From positions 1 through 13,364 of the forward strand of contig CALDPL010000172.1 in NCBI GenBank assembly GCA_937911965.1: a stretch of DNA of 13,364 bases, given 5' to 3'. Source of the stretch: an uncultured Allomuricauda sp. GTDB lineage: Bacteria > Bacteroidota > Bacteroidia > Flavobacteriales > Flavobacteriaceae. Every line of letters starts with the position of its first letter. The first letter of the stretch is position 1. This document shows, piece after piece, positions 5,200 through 13,364 of the stretch. A program made the position numbers and the translations under genes. The notes beneath the pieces were generated by a model. It was not told the DNA's origin. It ran no database searches and saw nothing but the letters and a program-made list of their open reading frames with translations.

Positions 5200-6118
5200 T
5201 TGTTTATTCTGTTATAAGCCACTGGAAACCGGTGAATACCACACGGAATGTTCAAGGAGATTCTTTGGAACAACCCAAGTACCTGTATTGGAGTTGGACC
5301 GGGAAAAGCTAAGTGTTTTGGCCCAAACCACCGTAAGTAAAAGATTGGCGCTGACAGGGGTTCAACCAAAAATTTCCCTTGGATTAGTCGGAGAAAAAGA
5401 CAATAAGCGGTTGACATTGGTCGGTCTTTGGGGTGATTACATCCTAAAACCACAATCCGAAGCACTTCCCTTTGTGCCAGAAATTGAAGATTTGACAATG
5501 CATTTGGCCAAACTATTCTCTATAGAAACAGCCGAACATGCATTGATACGGGATACTACGGGGACATTGGCGTATATCACCAAGCGATTTGATCGCAAAA
5601 AAGGGAAAAAGATCCATGTAGAAGATCTTTGCCAACTTTCCGAATTACTGACAGAGCAAAAATATAAGAGTTCCTATGAACGCGTAGGCAAGGTAATCAG
5701 ACAGTTTACCACCAATCAAGGGCTTGACACCAATAAATATTTCAAGCTTGTCCTATTCAGTTTTTTGACCGGCAACAATGATATGCACTTGAAAAACTTC
5801 TCCTTGATGCATATGGACAACGGAATCATATTGGCACCTGCCTACGATCTCCTAAACGTCAATTTGATATATCCTGAAGATAAGGAGGATGTTGCATTAT
5901 TCCTGGGTGGTCGTAAAAGTAAAATTAAACGTTCAGATTTTGATAGGTTTGCAATAAGCTTGGGTATAGCCGACAAGGTAAGGGACAATATTTATATTGA
6001 ATTTTCCAACCAGGCAAACCTAATAAACGAATGGATCGAAAGAAGTTTTTTAAATGATTCCTACAAAGAAAAATATGCCGAAATTGTAATTCAAAAATTC
6101 AAGCAGATTGGATTGTAG
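5192..6118 (+). CDS. hipT: HipT-like serine/threonine kinase toxin
   Basis: From ATG 5192 the protein has 308 residues and is a HipA-C domain kinase without the HipA N-subdomain, which is the preceding gene. The glycine-rich loop is LTGVQPKISLG (54-64). The catalytic segment GNNDMHLKNFS holds D197 and N202, and APAYDLL holds the metal-binding D219. All kinase residues are present, so it should be active. Known relatives phosphorylate aminoacyl-tRNA synthetases (HipA GltX, HipT TrpS) and stop translation. The first 26 residues carry CxxC...HxxC (C4, C7, H17, C20), a likely zinc knuckle that E. coli HipT, as I recall it, does not have. An upstream in-frame TTG at 5147 is rejected because it would bury the zinc-knuckle start. 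The gene converges on the giant adhesin gene with a 73-bp gap lacking an obvious terminator. Confidence 0.88.
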   Translation: MNNCLFCYKPLETGEYHTECSRRFFGTTQVPVLELDREKLSVLAQTTVSKRLALTGVQPKISLGLVGEKDNKRLTLVGLWGDYILKPQSEALPFVPEIEDLTMHLAKLFSIETAEHALIRDTTGTLAYITKRFDRKKGKKIHVEDLCQLSELLTEQKYKSSYERVGKVIRQFTTNQGLDTNKYFKLVLFSFLTGNNDMHLKNFSLMHMDNGIILAPAYDLLNVNLIYPEDKEDVALFLGGRKSKIKRSDFDRFAISLGIADKVRDNIYIEFSNQANLINEWIERSFLNDSYKEKYAEIVIQKFKQIGL

Positions 6119-6191
6119 AAATAATTAGTAGTCCCTTCCCTGTAGCTTTTTCGAGCAGTTTTATTATGATATAATCTGGCCTTTTCCGCAC

Positions 6192-9100
6192 TTATCTATA
6201 CAGGGTAAAATGCCCCACAAAGGTTTGCTTTTCCTTGTCATGGACATTGACCACATACCAGTAATCACCGGTGGGAAGGGGTTTGCCCTCATAGTTTCCG
6301 TCCCATTTCTTCACTTGGTCCAATTGGGCCACTACCCTACCGTAACGATCATAAATGATCACATCGATGTGTGGGAAGTATTCCCTGTTCTTGGGATACC
6401 AGGTATCGTTCATATTGTCCCCATCAGGGGTAAAGAAAGAGGGCATTTCGGGCATTCCCTCAAAATCAAAGGGCATGACAATATTGGCCACACAACCATT
6501 TCGGTCCCGTACCATGATCTTGATATTGGCATCCTCATTGATGTTGAAGGTATTTACACTACCATAGGATTCCCCTTGGAAGAAATACTCATAATCCCCA
6601 AATCCACCTTCTGCAACCGCAGTGACTTCATTGGGTCCCGTTTTAGTGGCCTGTAGGGTCAGGGGTTCGTAGGCATCGATTTCAAATTCCACAAAGGTCA
6701 CACATCCGTTGGCGTGATAGATGAACACGGTATGTTCCCCGGGTGGGAGGTCCCCAAAGGTCCTCTGTTCGGTTGCCCCCTGTATCTCATCCACGTTCAG
6801 GGAGAACAACAGATCGGAAAGCTGGGATTCATCCGCAATCTGTACCGTGGCGGTACTGTTGGGGAATATGCCCTCACAACCGTATTCCACTATGGCCTCT
6901 GCCCCAATGTTAATTCCTATTCCGATCTCAGCGACCACATTGGTCTGACATCCATTGGCATCCTTGATGAAGATCACATAGGTCTCTCCCCCTTGAAGTC
7001 CATCAAAGAACATGGAATCGTTCTGCACAAAATCGGCATCGTCGGCAGAGTTTATACTGGTGAAGTAGGGTGCCGTGCCCCCAGTTACGTCCAGACTCAG
7101 GGTCCCGTCCCCATCCCCCATACAGATTTCAGGGGTGGTGGAGGCCACAGCGGCCACCAACTCCATGGGCTGGGTTATTTCCACAGTCCTGGTGATGGTA
7201 CATCCCAGATCGTCCTGGATGATGATATCATAGGTCCTTGGGGCCAGGTTGTTGAAGGTCTTTCTGTTCGGGTGTTCCGGGTCATCCGGATTGTCGGGCT
7301 CAAAGAACTCGCTCAGGGTATCCGAAATGGAATAGCGAATCCTACCGGAACCTCCACTGGCCTCGATGATGACCTGTCCGTTGGTCTCCCCGGCGCAGAA
7401 TACGGGCACTGCCTCCAAATAATCCAGGACCAAGGGAGGTTTGGGTGTAATCACAATGGGTTCGGAAATGGCGGAGCATCCCCCACTTTCAGCGTAGACA
7501 TAATAAGTTCCCGGTTCCAGTTCCCTGAATATTCCGGAGCTCTGTTCCGCACGCACAACATTGGTGGCTGTTGGATTGGGAGGGGTGTTGGAGTTCAACA
7601 GGGGATATTCATAATGTCCAATGCCCCCATAGGCCTCCGATCGGATGATTCCCGTAGCCTCCCCGGCACAATTGATCGTGGCGTTGGTCAGGTCCAGGGC
7701 GATTACCAAAGGAGCCGCCGGGTCCAGGGAAATCTGATTGGATTTCACAAAGGGGCAGCCGTTTGAGTTCTGTACATCGTATTGGAAGGGTCCTGGATCC
7801 AAGGTGATGTCCACTGCGATCTCCACCTGGGCCATTCCCGCTCCAAAGGGTACAAAGGGGTCACTGGTACCTGCCCGTCTGTAGAAATAATCCACTCCGG
7901 GTTCAGGATTGGTTACCCTGAGTTCCATCCTTCCCAGGTCCCCACAACCCGGGGGTTGCAGTTCCGCCAATTCAGCAATAACAATTTCGGGATCTTGTAT
8001 GGTGACCGGAAGGGTGGTGAAACTACAGTTCCAACCATCAAAAACGGTTATGGTATATTCCCCTGCCGAAAGGTTGGCAAAGGTGGTGGTAATCTGCAAA
8101 CCACTGTTGGTACCGTCGGTGACCCGGTTCAATTGGTATAGGTAATTCCCGGTCCCCTGTCCCCCAGCAACATTGAGTACTTCGATGATTCCATCATTGT
8201 CGTTGTGACAGGCCAAGGGGCTCACTACCTGTATATCCGCGGATATTGGGGTCGGAAGGGGGAGGTCGACCTCGGTGGTCGCCACACAGCCACCCATATC
8301 CCGTACAAACACGGTATAGATGCCGGTCGAAAGATTTTCAAAGATGGGAGTGCTTCCATAGGGCACCAATACCGTGCCATCGGCAGCTCCCAATTGATAT
8401 TCATAAGTGCCCCATCCCCCATCTCCGGAGGCGGTGATCTCCCCAAAACCGGGTACATTACAGGTTACCGGGGAAGTCTGAAGGCCCGTGGCCGTGAGCT
8501 CTCTATCCGGGGACCTGACCGTGGTCACGTTGCTGACCACATCACAATAGGGAAAATCCTGGGCCTCGATGCGGACCACCAGGTTTCCGGCAGGTAGATT
8601 TTCAATGATTTCAGGGGTATTGATGGGCGAATTGGTATCAAAGCTACCCGTTACCCCTGTGGAAGTCTCCACCCCCGCATTGTCCCGACTGAACACTTCA
8701 TAGGTATAGGTGCCGCTGTATTGGGTCACCGCAAGGCTGATGGAGCCGTCCTGTCCGTTGAAACAACTGACGGGTTCCACCTCGGCAATAACGGCCTCAA
8801 TGGTGTTGTATTCGGGCATATTGACCTTGGTGGTGAGATAGGAACAACCCCCGCTGCCCACGTCGGTAACAGCAAAGATGTAATCCCCGGGAGTGGCTAT
8901 GTCCCACTGAACCCGATCCGTGCCGTTGGAACTTCTGGGGGCCTGGGAGCCCAGGGGAAGGATCTCAACTTCGTAGTCCCCGGGTCCTTCATTGATGATG
9001 ACCCATATGGATCCTGCATCCACCCCACTACCCGATGCATCACAGCTGATGGGATCCACGACATAATCGAAGGTGATATCGGTTGGGGTGTTGAGCTGTA

Positions 9101-12100
9101 TCGTGGCGGTCGCCTCACATCCATTTTGGTCCCTTGCGGTCAGGGTTATGGTTTGGTCCGTTCCATTGTCTATTACCTCAAAGGTATTGGCGGTCTGGAA
9201 ATTTGTACCATCAAACTCTGGGGTACCGTCGTTCATGCTATAGGTATAGCTTCCTGTCCCGGTTGGGGTTCCAGTTCCATCCCCATTGGTATCGGTATAA
9301 ATGGTAATGGTGGCCGTCGAAAATTGATTGCTGGAAGGATTACAGCTGAATTCGGTATGGATGGCAGTTGCCATGGGAACGGAGGGCTCGTCGATGATAA
9401 TATCACCCGATCGGTCCACACATCCCCTTTCGGACACCACCTCCACCTGATAGGTGTTTGGGGGCAATTCATCAAAAATTACCGTGTTCTGGGGTCCTGC
9501 AAACGGGGTGGTATCGTTTCCGATATACAGGAAATATTCAAAGGGACCGTCCGTATCGGTTCCCGACACCAGTTCGATCGATATGCTTCCATCATCGGCA
9601 CCGTTACAACTAATATCGGTATGGGCTGTGGCCGCTATTTCCGGAGGGGTCACCGTGGAAACGGTCACCTCGGCTTCGTCCGAGCAGAGTGGTAGGGTAT
9701 TCGAGGACAAATCGGTAACCAAGACCTTGTAATAGCCTGGTGACAGGTTATGGAATTCATTATTGCCCTGTGGAGAACCGATATCCACATTGGTGTCCCC
9801 GTCAATCAACTGGTATTCAAATTTCCCACTGCCCCCACTGGTAGTGACCGTTATGGTCCCGTCCCCTGCATTACAGGTGGGCAGGGAAGTGGCATCGGCG
9901 GTAATGGAAAAGAAGTCAAAGACCTCGGCCTCAACCGTATTGATACAGCCGTTGCCGTCGCGGACGGTTATGGTATAGCTTCCGGGGTTTGGGACCATAA
10001 AGGTGGTCCCGCTCTGGTAACCGCTTCCAATATTGTATTGGAAGGTGTTCTCAGGCTCCGGACCCGTGGTCAGGGGTGAAATGATATCGATCTGGTAGCC
10101 ACTGGTGGCCGTACATTGGTTGACCACATTGGTCATGGGATCGGGCACCCCATCGGCCTGTTCGATCGTTTGGGTGACCAGGGCGGTACACCCATTGGCA
10201 TCCTGCACATAGAAATCGTATTCCTCTGGGTAGGGACCCGGTATCTCAAAGGTCGTTGTGGCCGTAAATACGGTGGGTTCGGGATCTCCTGTGGGAACAT
10301 AGGCATAGGCATAGGGTCCGCTTCCCCCGAATCCCCGCACGGTGACCAAGGCACCTACATTACAATTGGCCTCCAAATAGTTGTCAATCGCAATGGAAGG
10401 CGCATTCATGCCGATGAAGACCAAGGTACTCGCCCTGCAATTGGTATCGTCGTCACGGACCTCGATCTGGTAATTCCCGGGAGCCAATCCCGTATAGCTG
10501 TCGTTGTAGGGAGTGGATTCCCCGCTATGGGCCGTTGGTCCTTCAATCAGGGCTCCGGTATCCGTATTCCACAGCCATATTGTAAAATTATCTCCCGAAA
10601 TTCCATCGACGGTATAATCGATGCTTCCGCTTCCGGCATCATTACAGGAGGCCATTCCGACGGTAGCCGCAACGTTGACCGGGTTGGGTCCTCCAATGGC
10701 GTCGATTTCCTCGATATAGACGCATCCATTGGCATCCATTACCTCCACAAAGTAGGTGACCCCGGGAACCACCAATCCGGTGACATCAAAAATATCTTCG
10801 CCCGGTCCGATTCCGGGTACAAATATTGGACTGCCGACCAACCTGAACTCATAGGGTGCCGTACCTCCAGTGGCCCGGACCCTATAGGGGAAATCCTCAT
10901 CCGAACAATCCACTGGATCGGTATCCAAAGGATCCAAATCCAATTCATTTTGATCTATTACAACCTCATTGCGGACCTCACAGCCCTGGGCATCCACAAC
11001 GACCACGGTATAATTGCCCGTTGGAAGGTTGTTGAAATTCATAGTGGTACTTGGGGAACCTATTGAGTTTTGCACTTCATTGCCCCCCATATCGAATACC
11101 CGGTAATCATAGGGTCCCACCCCATCGGTGACCGTGGTCTCTATGGAACCGTTGGCCACCCCCGAGCTACATACTGCGTCCGAGGCGGTCGAACTGGCCA
11201 AAAGTGGGTCGCTGTCCGCGATGGTGACGGTGATTTCAGGGCTGATACAGCCCCTGCTGTCCATGATGTAAAACCCACCATGGGTTCCAGGCCCATAGCC
11301 CGAAAAGATATTTTGTGTACTAAAAGTGTTCCCTCCATCATTACTGAATTCATAGGGGGGAATGCCCACGGTAAAATCCGGAACCAATTCCACGATTCCG
11401 TTGTCCTCCCCACATCGGGTATCCGTGGCAATGGCTGTTCCGGCAATTTCTTCCCTGGGAAGAACGGTAACCACATTGGAAAGGGTGGTACAGCCCCTGG
11501 CGTCGGTGACTTCGAATTGGTAGCTGGTGGGTGCCGTAATGGAACCGTCATTGGGTACGGAGAACACAAAGGAATTCCCAGAAATGTTATTGTTGTCCGT
11601 GGTATAGGGGCCTCCATTGATGCTCACCTCATAAGAATCGTAGTTCCCACCCGAGGTATAGCCGTTTGAGATGTTCACCCGGATTTCCCCTTCGGGCCCA
11701 CCGCATTCCAGTTCCTGTATGGTCTGGGCATCGGCCCTTAGGGGCGGATTGATGGCTTGGGTCAAACTGTCCCTACAACCATTGGAATCCCGTACCTCAA
11801 TGGTGTAATTTCCCGGGCTGAGACCCGAAAAACTGTTCGAGCTGACCCAAGTTCCGCTGTTGATTCGATATTCATAGGACCCAGTGCCCCCACTGGCATT
11901 TACCACCAAGGTAGAGGCATTGAAATTGTCATAGCAAAAATCAGAGGCCGTCTGGTCCAAGGCCAGTTCAGGGGATTCCAAGGGAGTCAGGTCAAAAGTG
12001 TCGGTCAGGGTACAGCCGTTGGCATCGGTCACTGTGATTTGGTAGCTTCCCGCCTGACTCAGGTTGGAAAAGGAAGGGTTGCCCTGGGGGCCCCTGGTGT

Positions 12101-13364
12101 TTCCGTTGGGCTGGGTCAGGGTGTATCGATATCCTCCCCATCCCCCTTCTACATGGATACGGACGGCACCCCTATTTCCATTTTGGCAGCTCATGTCGGT
12201 GACATCAAGACCAGTTTGTGCAAAGGGCATGGAAGGCTGTTCAATGACCAGGGTGGCGGTATCGGTGCAATGGGTCAGCTCATCGGTCACCGTAATCACA
12301 TAGCTTCCCGCAGCCAGACCGGAAATGGGAAGGGTCCCGTTGCTTTGTCCGGTGATGGTACTGCCCCCATCGATGCTATAGCTGTAGGTGGATCCAAAAC
12401 CATCCACCAGGAATCGTCCTGCCCCGTCGGAATCCCCCCAGCAACTGACCACCTTGGTCTGTTCTGCCCGGACCCCGATGGAACTTATATCGGTTATGGC
12501 ATAGCTCTCATCGTAAAAACAGCCTGCCCCGTCGGTGACCCTGAAGGTATAACTACCCAGACCCAAATTTGTAAAGGTGCTGTTGGTCCCATTGTCCAGT
12601 AAGCTTCCTGCAGGGGCAATGATCTCATAGGTATAGGGACCGCTTCCACCGGTTACGGTCAGGTCCACGCTGGCAGTGGTATTGAGACAGTTCAGGGTGG
12701 AAATGGCAAACTCCAGGTCCCTGGGTTTGTCCAGGGTGTTGAAAACAATGTCGGAAAGTGCAGTCACACATCCATTGGCATCCCGGATCATTGGCGTATA
12801 ACTCCCCACACCCAGATTCGGGAACACATTGTTGCTCCCAAATCCTGCCCCTATGCTGTACTGATAGGGTGCGGTTCCCCCGGATGCCCCATTTATGCTT
12901 ATCTGTCCGCCAAATTCATTGCCACAACTGGGCAGGATATCTGCATTGGCAGTGGCCACTATGGTGGACGGAGTGCCGACCACGGCCGTTTGTGGACTGG
13001 TTTCACAGCTGAAAAGATCCTGCTGGTACCGCAATACCACATTATAGGAACCCGGGGCCAGGTTGGAAAATACGTTGCTCACCTGAAAATTGGCCCCATT
13101 GTCGGTGCTGTACAGGATTTCATATCCATAACCGTTGGTCACATCAACGGTGATCCTTCCGTTATCGGCGCCACCACAATTGGCGTCCTGCTCGCTGATG
13201 GTAAAAAGTGGCGGGGGAATATCCTCAACGCTGACCGCTCCGGTTTGTTGGCAGCCATTGGCATCCTCCACCAAAATAGTATAGGTCCCGGAAGAGGTTA
13301 CCGAATTCTGGGTGGAGTTCCACACCCCGAACTCCAATCCTTTCCCTGTCATCCAGGGAAGCGT
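6192..13364 (-). CDS. Giant SprB-repeat surface protein with T9SS type B sorting domain, N-terminus outside the window
   Basis: The frame is open from the right edge to TAA 6192-6194, about 2390 residues; the true start, signal peptide and N-terminal region lie beyond 13364. It is built of about 26 complete repeats of roughly 75-100 residues, plus a partial one at the edge. Each follows the SprB repeat plan: a cysteine followed by a G/D-rich turn, GGxGPYxYxI, FxNLxxGxYxVxVxDANGC. The two cysteines per repeat probably form a disulphide in an Ig-like fold. The last 87 residues are the gliding-motility-associated C-terminal domain (FFTPDGDNMNDTW...YDRYGR...WDGNY.GKPLPTGDYWY.V), which directs export by the type IX system. 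SprB in Flavobacterium johnsoniae is a mobile gliding adhesin; an adhesin role here is inferred. The protein is acidic and poor in lysine. Confidence 0.93.
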   Translation of the reverse strand, partial: TLPWMTGKGLEFGVWNSTQNSVTSSGTYTILVEDANGCQQTGAVSVEDIPPPLFTISEQDANCGGADNGRITVDVTNGYGYEILYSTDNGANFQVSNVFSNLAPGSYNVVLRYQQDLFSCETSPQTAVVGTPSTIVATANADILPSCGNEFGGQISINGASGGTAPYQYSIGAGFGSNNVFPNLGVGSYTPMIRDANGCVTALSDIVFNTLDKPRDLEFAISTLNCLNTTASVDLTVTGGSGPYTYEIIAPAGSLLDNGTNSTFTNLGLGSYTFRVTDGAGCFYDESYAITDISSIGVRAEQTKVVSCWGDSDGAGRFLVDGFGSTYSYSIDGGSTITGQSNGTLPISGLAAGSYVITVTDELTHCTDTATLVIEQPSMPFAQTGLDVTDMSCQNGNRGAVRIHVEGGWGGYRYTLTQPNGNTRGPQGNPSFSNLSQAGSYQITVTDANGCTLTDTFDLTPLESPELALDQTASDFCYDNFNASTLVVNASGGTGSYEYRINSGTWVSSNSFSGLSPGNYTIEVRDSNGCRDSLTQAINPPLRADAQTIQELECGGPEGEIRVNISNGYTSGGNYDSYEVSINGGPYTTDNNNISGNSFVFSVPNDGSITAPTSYQFEVTDARGCTTLSNVVTVLPREEIAGTAIATDTRCGEDNGIVELVPDFTVGIPPYEFSNDGGNTFSTQNIFSGYGPGTHGGFYIMDSRGCISPEITVTIADSDPLLASSTASDAVCSSGVANGSIETTVTDGVGPYDYRVFDMGGNEVQNSIGSPSTTMNFNNLPTGNYTVVVVDAQGCEVRNEVVIDQNELDLDPLDTDPVDCSDEDFPYRVRATGGTAPYEFRLVGSPIFVPGIGPGEDIFDVTGLVVPGVTYFVEVMDANGCVYIEEIDAIGGPNPVNVAATVGMASCNDAGSGSIDYTVDGISGDNFTIWLWNTDTGALIEGPTAHSGESTPYNDSYTGLAPGNYQIEVRDDDTNCRASTLVFIGMNAPSIAIDNYLEANCNVGALVTVRGFGGSGPYAYAYVPTGDPEPTVFTATTTFEIPGPYPEEYDFYVQDANGCTALVTQTIEQADGVPDPMTNVVNQCTATSGYQIDIISPLTTGPEPENTFQYNIGSGYQSGTTFMVPNPGSYTITVRDGNGCINTVEAEVFDFFSITADATSLPTCNAGDGTITVTTSGGSGKFEYQLIDGDTNVDIGSPQGNNEFHNLSPGYYKVLVTDLSSNTLPLCSDEAEVTVSTVTPPEIAATAHTDISCNGADDGSISIELVSGTDTDGPFEYFLYIGNDTTPFAGPQNTVIFDELPPNTYQVEVVSERGCVDRSGDIIIDEPSVPMATAIHTEFSCNPSSNQFSTATITIYTDTNGDGTGTPTGTGSYTYSMNDGTPEFDGTNFQTANTFEVIDNGTDQTITLTARDQNGCEATATIQLNTPTDITFDYVVDPISCDASGSGVDAGSIWVIINEGPGDYEVEILPLGSQAPRSSNGTDRVQWDIATPGDYIFAVTDVGSGGCSYLTTKVNMPEYNTIEAVIAEVEPVSCFNGQDGSISLAVTQYSGTYTYEVFSRDNAGVETSTGVTGSFDTNSPINTPEIIENLPAGNLVVRIEAQDFPYCDVVSNVTTVRSPDRELTATGLQTSPVTCNVPGFGEITASGDGGWGTYEYQLGAADGTVLVPYGSTPIFENLSTGIYTVFVRDMGGCVATTEVDLPLPTPISADIQVVSPLACHNDNDGIIEVLNVAGGQGTGNYLYQLNRVTDGTNSGLQITTTFANLSAGEYTITVFDGWNCSFTTLPVTIQDPEIVIAELAELQPPGCGDLGRMELRVTNPEPGVDYFYRRAGTSDPFVPFGAGMAQVEIAVDITLDPGPFQYDVQNSNGCPFVKSNQISLDPAAPLVIALDLTNATINCAGEATGIIRSEAYGGIGHYEYPLLNSNTPPNPTATNVVRAEQSSGIFRELEPGTYYVYAESGGCSAISEPIVITPKPPLVLDYLEAVPVFCAGETNGQVIIEASGGSGRIRYSISDTLSEFFEPDNPDDPEHPNRKTFNNLAPRTYDIIIQDDLGCTITRTVEITQPMELVAAVASTTPEICMGDGDGTLSLDVTGGTAPYFTSINSADDADFVQNDSMFFDGLQGGETYVIFIKDANGCQTNVVAEIGIGINIGAEAIVEYGCEGIFPNSTATVQIADESQLSDLLFSLNVDEIQGATEQRTFGDLPPGEHTVFIYHANGCVTFVEFEIDAYEPLTLQATKTGPNEVTAVAEGGFGDYEYFFQGESYGSVNTFNINEDANIKIMVRDRNGCVANIVMPFDFEGMPEMPSFFTPDGDNMNDTWYPKNREYFPHIDVIIYDRYGRVVAQLDQVKKWDGNYEGKPLPTGDYWYVVNVHDKEKQTFVGHFTLYR
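6195..6455 (-). other. T9SS type B (CHU_C, gliding-associated) sorting domain, coding part
   Basis: The codons for the final 87 residues of the giant protein carry the family hallmarks in order: FTPDGDNMNDTW, HIDVIIYDRYGRVV, WDGNYEGKPLPTGDYWYVV and a terminal GHFTLYR. The domain is intact up to the stop codon, so export and surface attachment are expected to work. Confidence 0.92.
6456..13350 (-). repeat. About 26 divergent protein repeats (SprB-like)
   Basis: The repeats are strong at protein level but divergent at DNA level. Only short phrases recur, chiefly the codons for DANGC (ATTGGCATC and neighbours, for example near 6952, 10194, 10730, 12772 and 13257). Nearly all units have two cysteines; the last unit before the sorting domain lacks the first one (ATKTGPNEVTAVAEGG). 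The divergence argues for old duplication and against frequent recombination between units. Confidence 0.85.

Noticed and set aside
6119..6191. Bidirectional terminator between the kinase and the giant gene
   Set aside because: Only very short pairings such as GCT/AGC can be made. No stable stem with a T-run is visible.
6210..12602. Several long plus-strand open frames (for example 6714-7766, 8721-9695, 10116-11066, 11757-12602) opposite the giant gene
   Set aside because: They lie fully antisense to an unmistakable coding frame. Their translations are low-complexity G/I/H-rich shadows of repeated codons, and no protein family is recognisable.
13350..13352. ATG at 13352 as the start of the giant protein
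   Set aside because: The frame stays open to the window edge (four more codons), the residues after it already belong to a SprB-like repeat, and there is no signal peptide, so the start lies beyond the window.

Overview
The window looks like chromosomal DNA of a marine-type Flavobacteriia (Bacteroidetes). Three signs point there: a giant secreted repeat protein with a type IX secretion (T9SS type B, gliding-motility-associated) C-terminal sorting domain; a promoter of the Bacteroidetes form (TTG, 20 bases, TAnnTTTG) in front of an integrase; and integrases of Bacteroidetes mobile-element type. The genus cannot be fixed from the sequence. The fairly GC-rich coding of the giant gene would suit a Muricauda/Flagellimonas- or Robiginitalea-like genome, but this is inference.

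Layout. (1) 1-1231: a tyrosine integrase gene (minus strand, its 3' part beyond the left edge) lies directly downstream of the 3' end of a tRNA-Pro(GGG) gene. This is the classic end of an element integrated at a tRNA. (2) 1240-3445: a second integration zone to the right of the tRNA. It holds an N-terminal integrase fragment, a small zinc-finger PD-(D/E)XK nuclease on the minus strand and, divergent from it, an intact 402-residue integrase homologous to the fragment. (3) 3446-4527: a gene graveyard. It contains a frameshifted XerC/D-like recombinase C-terminus, an antitoxin-like ORF with no toxin, a VbhA-like Fic antitoxin ORF whose Fic toxin is cut off after 20 codons, and possible primase/VirE_N debris. 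(4) 4521-6118: an intact three-gene toxin-antitoxin operon of the HipBST type (HipB-like repressor, HipS-like small HipA N-domain, HipT-like kinase). Four 16-bp palindromic operators spaced exactly 40 bp apart lie upstream of it. (5) 6192-13364: the 3' part of a giant gene (minus strand, start beyond the right edge) for a surface protein with about 26 complete SprB-type repeats and the sorting domain. It converges on the hip operon.

How it fits together. The stretch between the tRNA and the giant adhesin gene behaves as an integration hot spot: several recombinase genes in different states of decay, orphan antitoxins, and one complete toxin-antitoxin module that probably remains functional. 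The giant adhesin gene probably belongs to the core genome next to the hot spot. The most interesting signal is the HipBST-like operon with its phased operator array, followed by the decayed Fic module next to it.
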